From positions 1 to 64,000 of the forward strand of contig JAEUHG010000106.1 of assembly GCA_016795425.1 (NCBI GenBank): 64,000 bases of DNA, written 5' to 3'. A model generated the notes under the pieces. It was not told the origin of the DNA. It did no database searches and was given only the letters and a program-made list of their open reading frames with translations. Below, one piece after another: positions 34,878 through 46,237 of this stretch; positions within the stretch are counted from its first letter, which is position 1; each line of letters opens with the position of its first letter. A program made the position numbers and the translations under genes. The stretch comes from Verrucomicrobiales bacterium. Lineage in GTDB: Bacteria > Verrucomicrobiota > Verrucomicrobiia > Limisphaerales > CAIMTB01.

Positions 34878-36635
34878 CTATTTGGACGGCGGGCCCGCTG
34901 GCGGATCGCCCAGCAACTCGAGATGGAGATCCTTGAGTCGAAGTTCGGTCGTCGTGCCCTTGGCCAACCGAAACGCCACGATGCCGCGCCGCGAGCCGGC
35001 CTCGTCCTTGAGGTCGAAACACGGCTTTCCATTCAGACTCGCCCGCACGGTCCCGGCCTGAGCCATGATCTCGAGTTGATTCCACTCGCCGGCCTTGGCC
35101 GAAACCGAAGCAGGGTCGGCGACCAGTTCGGGGCGCCCGCCGTGCTCCCGCAACCGGCCCCAATGGTTCCCACCGAGTTCCATGCGATAACCGCGGGCCA
35201 CTTCTCCGTCGGGAGTCGGTTCGGCGCGGAAGAAGAGGGCCGCCTCCGGCTGGTCCCGGCTCATGCGGACCTTCATCGACAAACGGAAATCGGCGAGAAT
35301 CATCTCGCTTCGCAAAAAGGTCTCGGCGTTGGACGAGGCGGGCAGTCTGCCCACGATCTCCCCGTTCTCCACCCTCCAATGGGTGTCGTCGCCCTGCCAC
35401 AGCGTGAGGTCGCGACCGCTAAAGAACAGGTTGATGGTGTCCGGTGTTCCCAGCATCGGCGCTTGTCCGGTCCGGCTGAGGTAATAGATCAGATCGCGAA
35501 ATTCCTGGTCGACCAGCGGTGCCAGAAGGCCTTCGGGCATCATGGACAGCTGGCTCTGCTGGATCTCGCTGACGTCGGACCTCGCCAGCGAAACGGTTTC
35601 CGTCGCGGTGGCGACGGTCATGGATTTGTCGTCCTGCTGCTTGAGAATGCCGGTGACGACGCGGCCATCCTTCAACTCGAAGGTGGAAGCGAGGTACTCA
35701 TTGGGGATCACCGCGTTGGGATCGATGATGTTCTGGAGGATGTAATCGAGGTCGCCGCGGTTGGAGCCGGTCAGATCAGGCCCGACCTTGCCGCCGATAT
35801 CGAAGAGGGAATGGCATTGCTGGCAAACCTTGGCGAAGGCCGCCCGGCCGCGGATCGCGTCCCCGGGTGTCGAGCCCCCGGCCCGAAAAATGCGTTTGTA
35901 TCGTTCGATCTCAGCCTGTTTGTCGGCGTTGACCTCGCGAATGGTCCCGTAGACTTTCGTCAACGACGCGTTGATGTCCTCGTCCTTCAGGTTGCGCAAC
36001 TGGCGCACCACCTCGGCGGTGAGATCCTTCGAGGAAATCGTTCCAGCCGCCACCGCCGCCAGGAGGGGGCGGGCGTAGTTGGGACGCGACGCCAGGGTTC
36101 CCAGGGCGTCCCTCTTCTCGCTCCCCGTCAGCGAGGCATAGGCCGCGAGCAACGCCGGCGCGGTCGCCGGATCATCGAAGGTGGCCAGCGCACGCACCGC
36201 GGCGCCGCGCATCGACGGTTCTTGAAGCAGCCCCCGCAATTGCTCCGGCAAGGTCGCGTCCCGAATGCCCAAGAGCGCCCGCAGGGCATCCTGGCGTTGG
36301 GCGGCGTCGACGGTCCGGTCCCCCACTGTGGATCGCAGCGCTGCCAGGGCCTTTTGAGAACCAAAGGTTAGTCCAAGGCCGCGCGCCAGGGTTCGGATCT
36401 CCACCTGATCGCTGGCGAGGAGTCGGGATTCGATCGCTTCCCACTGGGGCGGCATGGGCAGCCCCGACCTTCCTTGCGTGGCCTCGCGCAGCCCGCGCAG
36501 GATGTCGAGTTGGAATTGGGTATCCGACGATTTGCCGAGCAGGCCCACGAGCGCATCGAGGTTGTCGGCCGCCCGGCCCGCGACGGCAAGGAGCACGCAA
36601 AAAGCGAGGACCAGCGATTTCATGCGAGGGCGCAT
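34878..36635 (-). CDS. Secreted c-heme protein with HEAT-like and DUF1080 domains
   Basis: 585 residues. Signal peptide (MKSLVLAFCVLLAVAGRA; ATG 36623 is an alternative start). Residues about 25-230 are helical HEAT-like repeats; a cytochrome c segment has GRAAFAKVCQQCHSLFDIGGKVGPDLTGS with CxxCH at 271-275, then the Planctomycete/Verrucomicrobial heme-domain tail (LDYILQNIIDPNAVIPNEYLAS...GILKQQDD). Residues about 400-580 form a DUF1080/3-keto-disaccharide hydrolase jelly roll (LFFSGRDLTLWQGDDTHWRVENGEIVGR). Such proteins are linked to periplasmic oxidative sugar breakdown. Probably in one run with the pseudopilin and CotH genes upstream. Confidence 0.88.
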   Translation of the reverse strand: MRPRMKSLVLAFCVLLAVAGRAADNLDALVGLLGKSSDTQFQLDILRGLREATQGRSGLPMPPQWEAIESRLLASDQVEIRTLARGLGLTFGSQKALAALRSTVGDRTVDAAQRQDALRALLGIRDATLPEQLRGLLQEPSMRGAAVRALATFDDPATAPALLAAYASLTGSEKRDALGTLASRPNYARPLLAAVAAGTISSKDLTAEVVRQLRNLKDEDINASLTKVYGTIREVNADKQAEIERYKRIFRAGGSTPGDAIRGRAAFAKVCQQCHSLFDIGGKVGPDLTGSNRGDLDYILQNIIDPNAVIPNEYLASTFELKDGRVVTGILKQQDDKSMTVATATETVSLARSDVSEIQQSQLSMMPEGLLAPLVDQEFRDLIYYLSRTGQAPMLGTPDTINLFFSGRDLTLWQGDDTHWRVENGEIVGRLPASSNAETFLRSEMILADFRLSMKVRMSRDQPEAALFFRAEPTPDGEVARGYRMELGGNHWGRLREHGGRPELVADPASVSAKAGEWNQLEIMAQAGTVRASLNGKPCFDLKDEAGSRRGIVAFRLAKGTTTELRLKDLHLELLGDPPAGPPSK

Positions 36636-36744
36636 CGTCGGGGCAGAGATGCGACTGCCTCAAGGCGATTCCTTGGGGATCGACCGCATCGGCCCGGCCT
36701 GGTGCCTGAGGTCGGGCCGGGTGCATGCGAGGGGAGTCGGCGGA

Positions 36745-37599
36745 TTACGGGGAGTAGGTGCCGTCCTTGGAGTCGGGATTGTACCAGGCGTCATTGGGAC
36801 CGGCGGGATTGGCGGTCGCGGGCCACACGTTGCGTCCGGCAAGTTCGGGGGAGTGCCACTTGCTCAGTTTGATGGTGAACGCGGAACCCATGAGGTTACC
36901 CATGGTGGCAATGCCGCCGACGTTATCCGAGATTTTGGAGGTGTTCCTGCTTCCCCCGTGGCGCTGGGAGATTCCCTCGTGCGGCGTGTTGGCGCCATCA
37001 TTCCAGTTGTACTCGTCGAAGTCCTCGTTGTTCTCCCATTGCAGGATTCCCGATGGTCGCAAGCCCGACAGCCGGAACTTGGAGTACTTCGCCGTGAGCG
37101 GCTGCACTTGGTAGGCGATGATGGCGCCATTCCACACGTAGCTCGTGTACTTGATGTTCCGTTTTTTGAAGAGGTCCTTTTTGCGGCCTGCGGTGCGGTC
37201 GCGTTCGTCCTTCGGGCAGGTGAGCACCTTGTACGTGGCCAGGTGAGGGCCGAGTTGGCTGGCTTTGAAGTACTCGAGTTGATTGGAGAAGATCAGGGAG
37301 CCCTCCTTTCCGACACCATCCGGAAACGGACGTCCATTGACCGCCGCGGCGTACAACCAGGTGTCACGATCCGGAGGCCCCCATCCGCTGTACGGCAGGT
37401 AATCGTCATTGTCGGTGGCGAACGTGTTGGCCGCGATCATCGTCTGCCGGACATTGTTGAGATCATTCACCAGGAGCGCCCGGTCTTTGGCCTTGGCCAG
37501 GGCTGGCAGAAGCATGCTGGCCAGGATGGCAATAATCGCGATGACCACCAAAAGCTCGATCAACGTGAAAGCGCCATCAGTTTTGCCTTTGGGAATCAT
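36745..37599 (-). CDS. Type II secretion/pilin-like pseudopilin
   Basis: 284 residues. A short leader ([10 protein letters not shown]) precedes [16 protein letters not shown]...ALAKAK, identical over its 28 hydrophobic-helix residues to the protein at 130-996 although the DNA differs at many third positions. The extracellular domain includes [12 protein letters not shown], a region usual in this family, and ends [19 protein letters not shown] 37599 puts the processing site after residue 10; a longer frame to 37656 adds an unlikely leader. It starts 43 bases after the giant CotH gene, suggesting joint expression and possibly a role in exporting or displaying it. Confidence 0.88.
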   Translation of the reverse strand: MIPKGKTDGAFTLIELLVVIAIIAILASMLLPALAKAKDRALLVNDLNNVRQTMIAANTFATDNDDYLPYSGWGPPDRDTWLYAAAVNGRPFPDGVGKEGSLIFSNQLEYFKASQLGPHLATYKVLTCPKDERDRTAGRKKDLFKKRNIKYTSYVWNGAIIAYQVQPLTAKYSKFRLSGLRPSGILQWENNEDFDEYNWNDGANTPHEGISQRHGGSRNTSKISDNVGGIATMGNLMGSAFTIKLSKWHSPELAGRNVWPATANPAGPNDAWYNPDSKDGTYSP

Positions 37600-37642
37600 T
37601 CGATGATGGAATGTCTCCCCCTGCTCCTTGTCAACCGGACAG

Positions 37643-40600
37643 TCATTCACCCGCAACCCGGAAGAACCGGGCGTCCCCGGATCGCGCGTCCACGGTCACC
37701 GTCATGCTCCCATCGGCTTCGGCCGCCTCTGGTTCAACAAAAACCTCCCAGGATTCCAATGTCGGATTCGTCGTGGTCTCCAATCGGTACCGGGCACCGC
37801 CGCGGGCGGGCCAGGTGAGATGGACCACCCGGGCGACGGCATCCCAGGCGGCGGTGAGGCGGACTCCGGCGGGTGGAACCAAGGGTGCGTTCGGCGCTCC
37901 CGGCGTGGGTTGAACATGGTCCCCCATGGCCGGTCCACCGTCCGGGTATCGCCCTGAACTGCGGTTGGTCGCCTGGGCTCCGAACTCAATTCCGTCGATA
38001 AGCAATCCGCTCGGACTGAAGAGGGCGAGCGCTTCTCCGTCGCGATCCAATTGGAAGCCCGCGTGCAGCTCGGTGCCGGTGGACGGTTGGATCCCCCCGT
38101 CGGCCCAGATCTGAAGAAAACCTCGGGCGGGTAGGATCACCCGTGGCGGCAATCGCCATTGCGTGCGCTGGGTGAGATCGTTGGAAAAATAATACCCTCC
38201 CAAGTCCACCTCCTGGGTTCCGGCATTGTAGACTTCGAACCAATCGTCGAAGCCGCCGTCGGCCGGATCTGCGATGACGGCGGTGTTGGCGGACATCCAC
38301 TCGTTGATGAAAACGCTTCCGAGCGCAGGATCTGCCGAACCTTTGAACTCCACGCGAACGTGATGGGTGGTGCCGCCGATGAGGTCGTTGGCCATCCCGC
38401 GTCCCTGCACCACAAGGTCATGCACGCCCGGCGCCAGGGCGACCCGGGCCGTCCAGGCGTAGAGCGAGGTCCATTGCACCGGCCAGGCCTGCCCATTGAC
38501 CAAAATGTCGGTGACCTCGACGGGCGCGAAGCCTTGGATGACCACCGGGTTGGTCATGGCTACCACATCCGGAGGGGAACTGACCCGGAACTCCGTCCGC
38601 AGGGCCGACAGCGTTCGCGTCACCGATGCGCTTCGCGCGGCCAGGTAGCTCTTAATGGATTGCGGGCTTTCTGGGTTGAACCCGGCGCTGCGTAGCGCCT
38701 GGTATCGGGTCTCCAGGTAGGAATTGGAAAACGCGGCCGACATCGGGCCGTCGACGGCCGCCTTGAGCGCGCGATAGTACATCCGAAAGAACGGGGGATG
38801 CCTCAGGAAACGCTCGAGTTCCGCGCCGCCAAAGGTGAAGACGCTGTTGGTGGGCGGCTCCGCCTGAAAGGCAAAGTCGATGTCCCACAGGATCCATTGC
38901 CAGCGACCTTGGGGCGGCTTGTAGGTGAACATGTTCTGGCCGCCGCCATAGGCGAAGCTGTCGGGGTTGCCAATCAGGTGCTCGACCGCCACGGTCCGGG
39001 CCCAATTGTCAGGGTCGACGGTCGATTCCAACCGTTGGGTGTAGGCGCTCGAGGTGGAGGCGGTGAGCATCGCATCGTGGAGGGCGAAGAGATGGGTGTA
39101 GTCGTTGATGCTGTGGGGGGCGCTGCGGCGGGGCCAATTCCAACGGTATCGCGCCAGCTTCTTCCGGCCGTCCGAAACAAAGTTGCCGAAGCTCGCTCCC
39201 ACCGCGTCGAACGTGGAGACCTCGTTGTTGAATTCGAACCACAGCGCGATCTTATGGAGATCGCCGTCGCCATCGGATCCCGGCCACCATTGCTCCAGGA
39301 AGTCGCCATTGGCCTGTTGCGAATCGAGCATCATCAATGGCGCCCGGCGCAGGCCGTTCACATACACCTGAACATGCCGGGTATGGTTGAAGGGCAGCCC
39401 GAGTTGTCGGGCAATCGCGTAGGCCATCGACTCCCGAAGCAGGGTCCCTTCGCAACATCCATTGCCGGCGTGCACCAGATTCACGTCCGTCTCGCCAAGA
39501 AGGAGGTCGTCCTCGGGAAACGTGAGTTGGTAATCGCAAAAATTGCCGACTGGCGAGTCGTACCCGGGCGCATGATAGGGACTGCCGCTGTATCGGGCGC
39601 CGACGTTATAAATCACGCGATCACGTCCATAGACGAAGGTGACATCCAACAGATCGTTGCTCAGCCGTTCCCGGCGTTTCCACGCGTCGATGGTGCGTTG
39701 CGTGAGCCAAACACGGTAGGTGCCGAAGGCGGCCGGCGTCGTCGGATCCCCCCACCGAACCAAAGCCTCCCGTTCGGGTGCGTCCGATGGGAAGTGGGCC
39801 ACTGCCGGAGACACGCCGTTGTCGGCGGCTTCGATATAGAAGGCGGCGAGCGATCCGTTGGTCTGACCGGGGATGACGCCCGTGAATATTCCGCCTCCGC
39901 GCGGAGACATCGGGGCCAGGACCCAATTCGTTGTCGGATCGAGCCGGTAGCGGAGCACCAGCGTGGAGAGTCCGTCGGCATCCTCCACCCGGGCCTGAAC
40001 CGTGACGGGCTGCCGAGCCGACGGAGCAACGGGTTCGTGGCGGACTTCCGTGATCACGGGTGGGGTCAGTGCCACCGCGGAATCATTGGGAAGTCCCGGC
40101 GTTCCCAGGGCACGGGTTGTGAGAATATTGGTGGTGGCTTCCAGCCAGTTGCCATGAAGTCGGAACAGAATGTCCGACGCGCCCCGCAGCCACCGGACTT
40201 GTGCCCGCAGTGTGACGCGCTGCGTGGCACTCAACGCGCGCCCCAATGGCACACGGACTCGATTGGCCGTGTCGCCCCTCCCGGTGGCGATCAGGCGCAG
40301 GCATGGGGATCCGTTCACGCCTCCGGCTGGCACCCATTCGGAGTGGGATTGGTTACCTTGCAGCACCCAGGGTGCTAATCCGCTGTCGAACGACGCGTTG
40401 ACGATTCGGTTGGTCTCGTTGACGCGGCGCGCTTCGACATTGTCCACCAGGCACTCGCCGGCGCCGAGGAGTAGAAGTTCGAGCGAGTGGGCGGCGCCGT
40501 TGCCGAGATCGAGAACGCCGGTGTGCTCCACGGTCACCCAGGCGCTGCGATCGGTCTCGTCACTGGCCACCCACGCACCCGCGTTTCGGCCGTCTTCCCG

Positions 40601-43138
40601 GGGATCGAGTCGCTCCAACGAACTGCCGCCGCCCGCCGCCCAACGTGGCCAGCGTCCTCCGGATTCATAGGCGATCTCGTCGATCGGGATGTCGATGCGC
40701 TCCCGCACGATGGTTCCCGCCGCATTGGTGGAGAGGATGTCGTCGGGTTGGGTAAGAACCAGGTGCTCCTGCTGATTGCCGAGTGAACCGCTGAAGCCGC
40801 CAAAGACGGAGTCGGCCAACAGCTCCGGATGCAGGGCGCGAAGGCGATCCGGATCCTTCGCGACCACCACCAGTCCGCGGGGTGACAAGACCGCACCGGA
40901 CGGAAACTGAAAACCGACGCCGCCCTTCAACCGCCAGCCTTCCAGCGGTACCGATTGATCGGTGAGATTCCGCAATTCCACAAACTCAGCGGCGGTCTCG
41001 TTGCCCGGCGGCTCATACATCACCTCGTTGATCACCACTCCCGGCGTCCAGCGGGTGGCATTGGGCTGACCCGGGGTCGGTTGCTGAAGGGATCCCCAAC
41101 GTGGAGCGCCATCGGGAATTCGTCCGGCAGATCTTCCATTGGCTTGCGGAGCCAAGCGAAGCGCGTCGATCACCCGGCCCGTCGCAACGTGGCGCAGGAC
41201 CACCGATTCCCCTCCACTACGAAGCGAAAAACCCAGCTGGTCCTGGTCGAAAACAAGGAAGCCACGCCCGGGAATCGTGGTGCCCGCTGGCAACAGGTAG
41301 CGGTTGGTCGAGGTCGTGTCAGTGAGCGCACAGCCATCCAGCGAAATGGGGAGTGGGCCGCGGTTAAAGAGTTCGATGAAATCGCGGACGAGATCATCGG
41401 TGTGCGTCAGACATTCGTTGAGGCACAATCCGGCCCAGGAATTCTCGAGGGTCGTCTCGCCAAGACCGGGGGTGCCGCCCGGCGCAGCGCTGGCCCGCCA
41501 CGCCGCAGGATCGCGTTGACCCAACGAAGGACGAACAAGAACCAGCGAGGGTCCCGCTCCATCAGCAGCTGCCGGCCACGCATCCTCGTCGGAGAGATCC
41601 ACCTCCCAGACCACAGCCTCGCGTTCGTTGAGCAATCGGACCCGGCCGCCGCCGTTCGAAAGATTGCCATCATAATCCAGCACTCCGGTGATGCCATAGA
41701 TGGCTTCCACATCCTTGGAGTTTGCCGCGACCACCAGGTAGCTGCGGGCGGGCAAGACCAGGTCCTCGGGAAACCTTAGACGCACGTCGCCGTCCAACCG
41801 CCAGCCTCCCATCGACTCCGGCCATGGTTGGGTATTGTGAATCTCCAGGAACTCCGCCTGGCGTCCGTCGTCCCGATCCATCGGATGATAGTGGATTTCT
41901 GAGACCACGATGGGGCCACGTCGAGTGGACGGTCCGAGGGGCTCTTCAGGTGGTTCGAGTTTGGCCGGTTCCAAGGGCGTGATCGCCAGGTTGAATGTCG
42001 CCCGGGTGTCTTCCGGTATCGTGTTGGGTGTCGACGCGAGGTCCCGAATTCCGGTGACTCGGATTTGATAGGCCCCGTCCACTGACAGAGGCGATGTGCG
42101 CAGAACGACGGTTGTTGGATCCGGGCCGACGCGTGCCTCGAAAACAGTCGCGCCACGGTCGAGCTGGTAGCGGGCGGCGTTCGAAGCGATCGCAGGATCC
42201 ACCGGCTCTGAAAATACTACCATCACCCGATGGGGATCACCGAGGTTCATCACGTGGACCAATGCCGGAGGGGTCGTGTCGGGGCGAATGGATAACCGGG
42301 CGATTCGACTGGTGACCGCGCCCAGGTCGTTGGCAACCACAACCTGGAATGAGGCGGCGTGATCCGAGATGCGAACGGGTCCGATGGCCAGCAGGTGGTT
42401 GGTTGCGCCAGGAATCGGATTTCCATTGCGGGTCCACAGGAACCGAGCGCCGAGGTGACGATCGAGGACCACCTGAAAGTTTGCCATGCCGCCCTCAACC
42501 ACATTCGTGTCGGCGGGTTGGCCGAGAATGACGGGAGGAAGCAATCCGTAAGGAACCAGGTACGCGCCAGGGATCGGCTCGAGATTGCGTCCATCCGGAC
42601 CTTGGCAGCGTACCGCGACGTGGTCGCCGCCGCCGCCCTCCTTCTGCAATGCCTCCAGGTAATAACGTCGGCCGGCTTCGAGTGGGATCGACGTCGACTT
42701 CTGGTTGACCTCTTTGCCCCATTCCCGTGAGTCGGTCCAGCTGTTCACCGACGCGACGAGTCGTCGACGGTTTGGAGTTTCATCGGTGCTGAGGTAAAGC
42801 GCTCCCTGGTCGTCGCTGGCGATCCAGAAGATGTAGGAGCCCGTCAACGGAGGAACGAACCAGGCCCGGAGTCGTTGGCCGTAGTTGTCACCCCAACCCA
42901 CGGGCGCCGCGAAGTCCGGCAGAATCTCTTCCAAGGTCGGACGGGACGGAAAACTGGCGTGGTTCGTGAGATCGGACAGCGCCGAACCCGCAATGTCGGT
43001 GTAGATCTCGCGCAACACGCCGGTCATTTGGCCCTGGGCCACCGCTCCGAGAGATCCTGTGAGGGCCCAAGCAAGAACGACCAGGGGCTGGAGAGTCCCG
43101 TGACGCGGTAACCATCGATCCAACCTTGCGGGAGGCAC
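37643..43138 (-). CDS. Giant secreted protein: PA14, Ig-like, lamin-tail repeats and CotH-like domain
   Basis: About 1830 residues. Signal-like segment ([21 protein letters not shown]), PA14 domain (about 38-200; [20 protein letters not shown]), Ig-like domain (about 202-285), SbsA-like Ig (about 290-385; [21 protein letters not shown]), three lamin-tail domains (from about 410, 575 and 720), a beta-rich carbohydrate-binding-like part, a CotH-like domain (about 1100-1515; [17 protein letters not shown] ... [13 protein letters not shown]) and a fourth lamin-tail domain. No ATG fits: GTG 43138 or TTG 43123 place the signal well, while the frame is open to 43360 inside the aminotransferase gene. 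Surface adhesion or phosphorylation is inferred only from the domains. Confidence 0.82.
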   Translation of the reverse strand: MPPARLDRWLPRHGTLQPLVVLAWALTGSLGAVAQGQMTGVLREIYTDIAGSALSDLTNHASFPSRPTLEEILPDFAAPVGWGDNYGQRLRAWFVPPLTGSYIFWIASDDQGALYLSTDETPNRRRLVASVNSWTDSREWGKEVNQKSTSIPLEAGRRYYLEALQKEGGGGDHVAVRCQGPDGRNLEPIPGAYLVPYGLLPPVILGQPADTNVVEGGMANFQVVLDRHLGARFLWTRNGNPIPGATNHLLAIGPVRISDHAASFQVVVANDLGAVTSRIARLSIRPDTTPPALVHVMNLGDPHRVMVVFSEPVDPAIASNAARYQLDRGATVFEARVGPDPTTVVLRTSPLSVDGAYQIRVTGIRDLASTPNTIPEDTRATFNLAITPLEPAKLEPPEEPLGPSTRRGPIVVSEIHYHPMDRDDGRQAEFLEIHNTQPWPESMGGWRLDGDVRLRFPEDLVLPARSYLVVAANSKDVEAIYGITGVLDYDGNLSNGGGRVRLLNEREAVVWEVDLSDEDAWPAAADGAGPSLVLVRPSLGQRDPAAWRASAAPGGTPGLGETTLENSWAGLCLNECLTHTDDLVRDFIELFNRGPLPISLDGCALTDTTSTNRYLLPAGTTIPGRGFLVFDQDQLGFSLRSGGESVVLRHVATGRVIDALRLAPQANGRSAGRIPDGAPRWGSLQQPTPGQPNATRWTPGVVINEVMYEPPGNETAAEFVELRNLTDQSVPLEGWRLKGGVGFQFPSGAVLSPRGLVVVAKDPDRLRALHPELLADSVFGGFSGSLGNQQEHLVLTQPDDILSTNAAGTIVRERIDIPIDEIAYESGGRWPRWAAGGGSSLERLDPREDGRNAGAWVASDETDRSAWVTVEHTGVLDLGNGAAHSLELLLLGAGECLVDNVEARRVNETNRIVNASFDSGLAPWVLQGNQSHSEWVPAGGVNGSPCLRLIATGRGDTANRVRVPLGRALSATQRVTLRAQVRWLRGASDILFRLHGNWLEATTNILTTRALGTPGLPNDSAVALTPPVITEVRHEPVAPSARQPVTVQARVEDADGLSTLVLRYRLDPTTNWVLAPMSPRGGGIFTGVIPGQTNGSLAAFYIEAADNGVSPAVAHFPSDAPEREALVRWGDPTTPAAFGTYRVWLTQRTIDAWKRRERLSNDLLDVTFVYGRDRVIYNVGARYSGSPYHAPGYDSPVGNFCDYQLTFPEDDLLLGETDVNLVHAGNGCCEGTLLRESMAYAIARQLGLPFNHTRHVQVYVNGLRRAPLMMLDSQQANGDFLEQWWPGSDGDGDLHKIALWFEFNNEVSTFDAVGASFGNFVSDGRKKLARYRWNWPRRSAPHSINDYTHLFALHDAMLTASTSSAYTQRLESTVDPDNWARTVAVEHLIGNPDSFAYGGGQNMFTYKPPQGRWQWILWDIDFAFQAEPPTNSVFTFGGAELERFLRHPPFFRMYYRALKAAVDGPMSAAFSNSYLETRYQALRSAGFNPESPQSIKSYLAARSASVTRTLSALRTEFRVSSPPDVVAMTNPVVIQGFAPVEVTDILVNGQAWPVQWTSLYAWTARVALAPGVHDLVVQGRGMANDLIGGTTHHVRVEFKGSADPALGSVFINEWMSANTAVIADPADGGFDDWFEVYNAGTQEVDLGGYYFSNDLTQRTQWRLPPRVILPARGFLQIWADGGIQPSTGTELHAGFQLDRDGEALALFSPSGLLIDGIEFGAQATNRSSGRYPDGGPAMGDHVQPTPGAPNAPLVPPAGVRLTAAWDAVARVVHLTWPARGGARYRLETTTNPTLESWEVFVEPEAAEADGSMTVTVDARSGDARFFRVAGE

Positions 43139-43214
43139 GCGGTACGAAACACCGGGTGACGAGAACCGGCAAGGAAGGCGACGCCGGCTCGGGGCGTGGG
43201 AGAACCACGGCACG

Positions 43215-44447
43215 TCAACCAACGGACCTGCTCGACACCACCTCCGCCAATCGCCGGATGCCTTCAGCAATTCGGTCCGGCGGCGTGTTCGAAAAATTGA
43301 GCCGCAGGGTGTTCGCCCCGGAGCCGTCGGTGTGAAAGACATCGCCGGGCACGAAGGCAATTCCGGCTTTCAGTGCGTGTGGCAGTAACTCGGCAGTGGA
43401 GATGCACGTGTTCAGGGTGACGAGTAGAAACATGCCACCCGCCGGACGCGTCCACGTCGCCCACGCCCCGAGGTGTTCCGCGAGGGCCGCCAACATGACA
43501 TCCCGCCGGTGTCGATATTCGGTCCGGATGGCCGGCAATCGCTGTTCGAGGGTTCCTTGCTCCAGAAGCTCTAGAGCAATCCATTGACTCAGGGTTCCGG
43601 TGTGCAGGTCGGTCGCCTGCCTGGCCTGGACCAACTTGTCGATCACCATCCTCGGTGCAACCACCCAGCCCAGACGCAGACCGGGTGCCAGGGTCTTCGA
43701 AAACGTCCCGACCCGCAGGACGTTCGACATTTCTGGACTGCCGCGAACGAGGGCGGCGTCCAGGGCGTACAGACTCGGCGGCGCGTCGCCTTCGTAACGC
43801 AATTCGCCGTAAGGGTCGTCCTCAATGATGCCAATGCCATTGTCCCGGCACCGTTGCACCACCTCCTGTCGGCGTGGTTCGGAAAGGGTGGTTCCCGAGG
43901 GATTCTGAAAGTTGGGAATGGTATAGAGAAGCTTGGCGCGCGCGTGCCGGGCATCGACGTGCGGGAGCCGGTCCAAGTGCATTCCGTTCGCGTCGCTCGG
44001 CAGCGGCGCAAAGCGCACCTCCCACGGCCGCCACGCCGACAGCAGCGCCAGGTAGGTGGGATTCTCAACCAGGACGGTGTCGCCGGAATCCAGCAGCACG
44101 CGACCCAGGAGATCGAGGGCCTGCTGGGCGCCGTGGGCAATCAGGACGTTGTCCCGACTTAATGCCGCTCCGGGGGGCGATTCCTTGCGGGAAATCCAGT
44201 CGCGCAATTCCGCGACGCCTTCGGATTCTCCATACTGCAAGGCGCGTCCACCATGACGCATCAGAACCGCGTCGGTGGCCTGGCGGACTTCTTCGACGGG
44301 CAGCAACTCGGCGGCGGGCAGGCCGCCGGCAAAGGAAATGATATCCGGCCGCGCCGCGACCTTGAGCAGTTCGCGGACCGCCGAGCGTTGCATGTGCCGG
44401 GTCCGGCAGGCGAATCGTCGATTCCAATCCATGTGCGTCGCCACCAT
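43215..44447 (-). CDS. PLP-dependent aminotransferase, class I/II (2-aminoadipate aminotransferase-like)
   Basis: 410 residues. ISFAGGLPAAELLPVEEV and LQYGESEGVAELRDWIS open a fold-type I enzyme of the LysN/MocR-C-terminal group. PLP contacts: AHGAQQALDLL, YTIPNFQNPSG, IIEDDPYGELRYEG, and the Schiff-base Lys in VGTFSKTLAPGLRLGW. Substrates of this group include 2-aminoadipate and aromatic or branched amino acids. ATG 44447 or 44432 may start it. The divergent LysR gene starts about 107 bases away, making it a likely regulatory target. Confidence 0.9.
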   Translation of the reverse strand: MVATHMDWNRRFACRTRHMQRSAVRELLKVAARPDIISFAGGLPAAELLPVEEVRQATDAVLMRHGGRALQYGESEGVAELRDWISRKESPPGAALSRDNVLIAHGAQQALDLLGRVLLDSGDTVLVENPTYLALLSAWRPWEVRFAPLPSDANGMHLDRLPHVDARHARAKLLYTIPNFQNPSGTTLSEPRRQEVVQRCRDNGIGIIEDDPYGELRYEGDAPPSLYALDAALVRGSPEMSNVLRVGTFSKTLAPGLRLGWVVAPRMVIDKLVQARQATDLHTGTLSQWIALELLEQGTLEQRLPAIRTEYRHRRDVMLAALAEHLGAWATWTRPAGGMFLLVTLNTCISTAELLPHALKAGIAFVPGDVFHTDGSGANTLRLNFSNTPPDRIAEGIRRLAEVVSSRSVG

Positions 44448-44554
44448 CGCCGAGGATTCGGTGTCAGGCAGGTGGCGGATCGTTGTGGGGTTCGGGCGAA
44501 TCGCGCCAATACTTCATGGTTCGCACAGTCATGCCTCGCAGGCATGCTGGGCCC

Positions 44555-45445
44555 GTGGAACTGCGGCACCTTCGCTATTTTCTGGCAGTGGCGGACCACC
44601 TGAATTTTACGCGTGCGGCGGTGAAACTGCGGGTCGCTCAACCGGCGCTGAGCCGGCAGATTCGACAACTCGAGGAGGAACTTGGAGTCGCCCTCTTCGA
44701 GCGCAATCGGCGCGCCGTTCATCTCACCCCCGCGGGCGAAGCGTTTCTCGCTGAAGCCCGCTCCGTACTCGCCCAGAGCGAACGAGCCATTCAGGTGGCG
44801 CAGGCGACAGTGGATCCGCATGACGCCGCTCTCCGCATCGGTTACGTCTGGGGCCTGTTTCACAGCCGTGTGCCGGCAGTGGTCGAGAAGTTCCGCCGGA
44901 GGTTCCCTCAGGTCGCGGTCCATCTCTTCGATTACACGGCAACTGAACAGGTCGCCGCCTTGGCTGACGGACGTCTGGACCTCGGATTCATTGGGTTCGA
45001 GGAAGAGGCGGAATCGGCGGGGTTGGAGCGCCGTCGTATTGGCCGATGTGCCTTCGTGATCGCGCTGCCGACAGCCCACCGGGCCGCACGCCGGCGTCGC
45101 GTCGATCTGGCGTCGCTGGCGAGCGAAATGTTCTTTGCCATCTCCGAAAGGACCTATCCAGGGGCGGCGCGATTGGTCGCCGATGCCTGTCGAGCCGCGG
45201 GTTTTCGTCCGCGCATCCTGCAGGCCGCCGAACGCGGGCATACTCTCCTCGGACTCGTCGCCGGTCAGTGCGGGGTCGCGCTGGTCCCTGAGTCGCTCGC
45301 CGACCTTCCGCATCCCGGCGTGGTCCTGCGTCCCCTCGTGAATCCGCCGACGGCCGATCTCCTGGTGGCGTGGCCGCCGCGCCGCCCCAACGCGGTTCGG
45401 GACAAGTTCCTCATGATTCTCGAGGAGTTGGGCGGCACGGCGTGA
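44555..45445 (+). CDS. LysR-family transcriptional regulator
   Basis: 296 residues. The GTG at 44555 gives the standard opening VELRHLRYFLAVADHLNFTRAAVKLRVAQPALSRQIRQLEEELG with the winged helix-turn-helix, then a periplasmic-binding-like effector domain (about 90-290). ATG 44531 would add eight residues. LysR regulators usually control the divergent neighbour, here the PLP aminotransferase, from the shared 107-base gap. The TTD-like effector is not readable, though an amino acid or keto acid is plausible from context. Confidence 0.92.
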   Translation: MELRHLRYFLAVADHLNFTRAAVKLRVAQPALSRQIRQLEEELGVALFERNRRAVHLTPAGEAFLAEARSVLAQSERAIQVAQATVDPHDAALRIGYVWGLFHSRVPAVVEKFRRRFPQVAVHLFDYTATEQVAALADGRLDLGFIGFEEEAESAGLERRRIGRCAFVIALPTAHRAARRRRVDLASLASEMFFAISERTYPGAARLVADACRAAGFRPRILQAAERGHTLLGLVAGQCGVALVPESLADLPHPGVVLRPLVNPPTADLLVAWPPRRPNAVRDKFLMILEELGGTA

Positions 45446-45463
45446 CGACGGATCGTGCCCCGA

Positions 45464-46054
45464 TCATTCCTGTTGGAGAATCAGTGGATGCTCGAAATCC
45501 AAAAGTTGCCATCCGGCCGGGCTCGCCAATTCCTGGGCCACGCGGTCGAACCCGTTGGTGACGACGATGGAGTCGTGGTCGCCCTCGGGCTCATCGATGG
45601 ATCGAGTGGCGATGCCGATCCCCGCCGATCGGGCAAAGGCCTCGATCGGCTTTTTGCCCGCGAGGTAGATCACCGCGCCGCCGTCGTTGACGACGGCGCG
45701 ACCGAAGACGTATTCGGAACGTGATTCCGGACTGACCGAGCGCAAGTTGACCAGCAAGGCGTCATCCTGTCGCCGCACCAGCATCTCGGTTCGTTCGATC
45801 GTAAACTCACCGCCCCCACTCTTGACCTGGGCCACTTCGAGTCGACCGGCCTCCGCGTCGGCGATCCGCACGTAGAAATGCTCCTGACCCGCCTTCCAGA
45901 CCCCTGTCACCTTCAAGTCGGCCAGGTTCGCCGGTTGACTGCCGATGGGCTGTCGGGAGGTCGCGACTTCGCACCCGCTCAGGATCAGGGCGACCGCACC
46001 CAACGCGAAGCCGCGGAAGCCGAGTTGGCGTAGCATGATGGTAAAACGAGACAT
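45464..46054 (-). CDS. Lipoprotein of unknown function
   Basis: 196 residues. The signal peptide ends in a lipobox (ALILSGC), giving an acylated Cys at about residue 28. The mature part is predicted beta-rich (FYVRIADAEAGRLEVAQVKSGGGEFTIERTEMLVRRQDDALLVNLRSV) without a family I recognise. ATG 46054 is chosen; ATG 46036 would also leave a usable signal peptide, and the frame extends to 46111. It converges on the LysR gene (18 bases between stops) and is divergent from the kinase gene. Confidence 0.65.
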   Translation of the reverse strand: MSRFTIMLRQLGFRGFALGAVALILSGCEVATSRQPIGSQPANLADLKVTGVWKAGQEHFYVRIADAEAGRLEVAQVKSGGGEFTIERTEMLVRRQDDALLVNLRSVSPESRSEYVFGRAVVNDGGAVIYLAGKKPIEAFARSAGIGIATRSIDEPEGDHDSIVVTNGFDRVAQELASPAGWQLLDFEHPLILQQE

Positions 46055-46237
46055 AGGTGGTGTCGTGGATGGTACGGTGGTCATTTCGGTCGGTGGTTGT
46101 CGGCTGTTCATGTTCGTTCATCGAGGGAAAGCGAGATTCCTGGAAAAAAGGGATCATCGGCTCCGCGAGGCGGGCTGTTCTTTTCCTGCAGGCCATCCCA
46201 TCTTCGCCCCACCACGGGCTCAACGCCGCCCACTGGC

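Noticed and set aside
32747..34936. 729-codon open frame antisense to glnS
   Set aside because: It is a mirror of glnS codon bias; the 5' part also overlaps the Gfo/Idh gene. No recognisable motifs.
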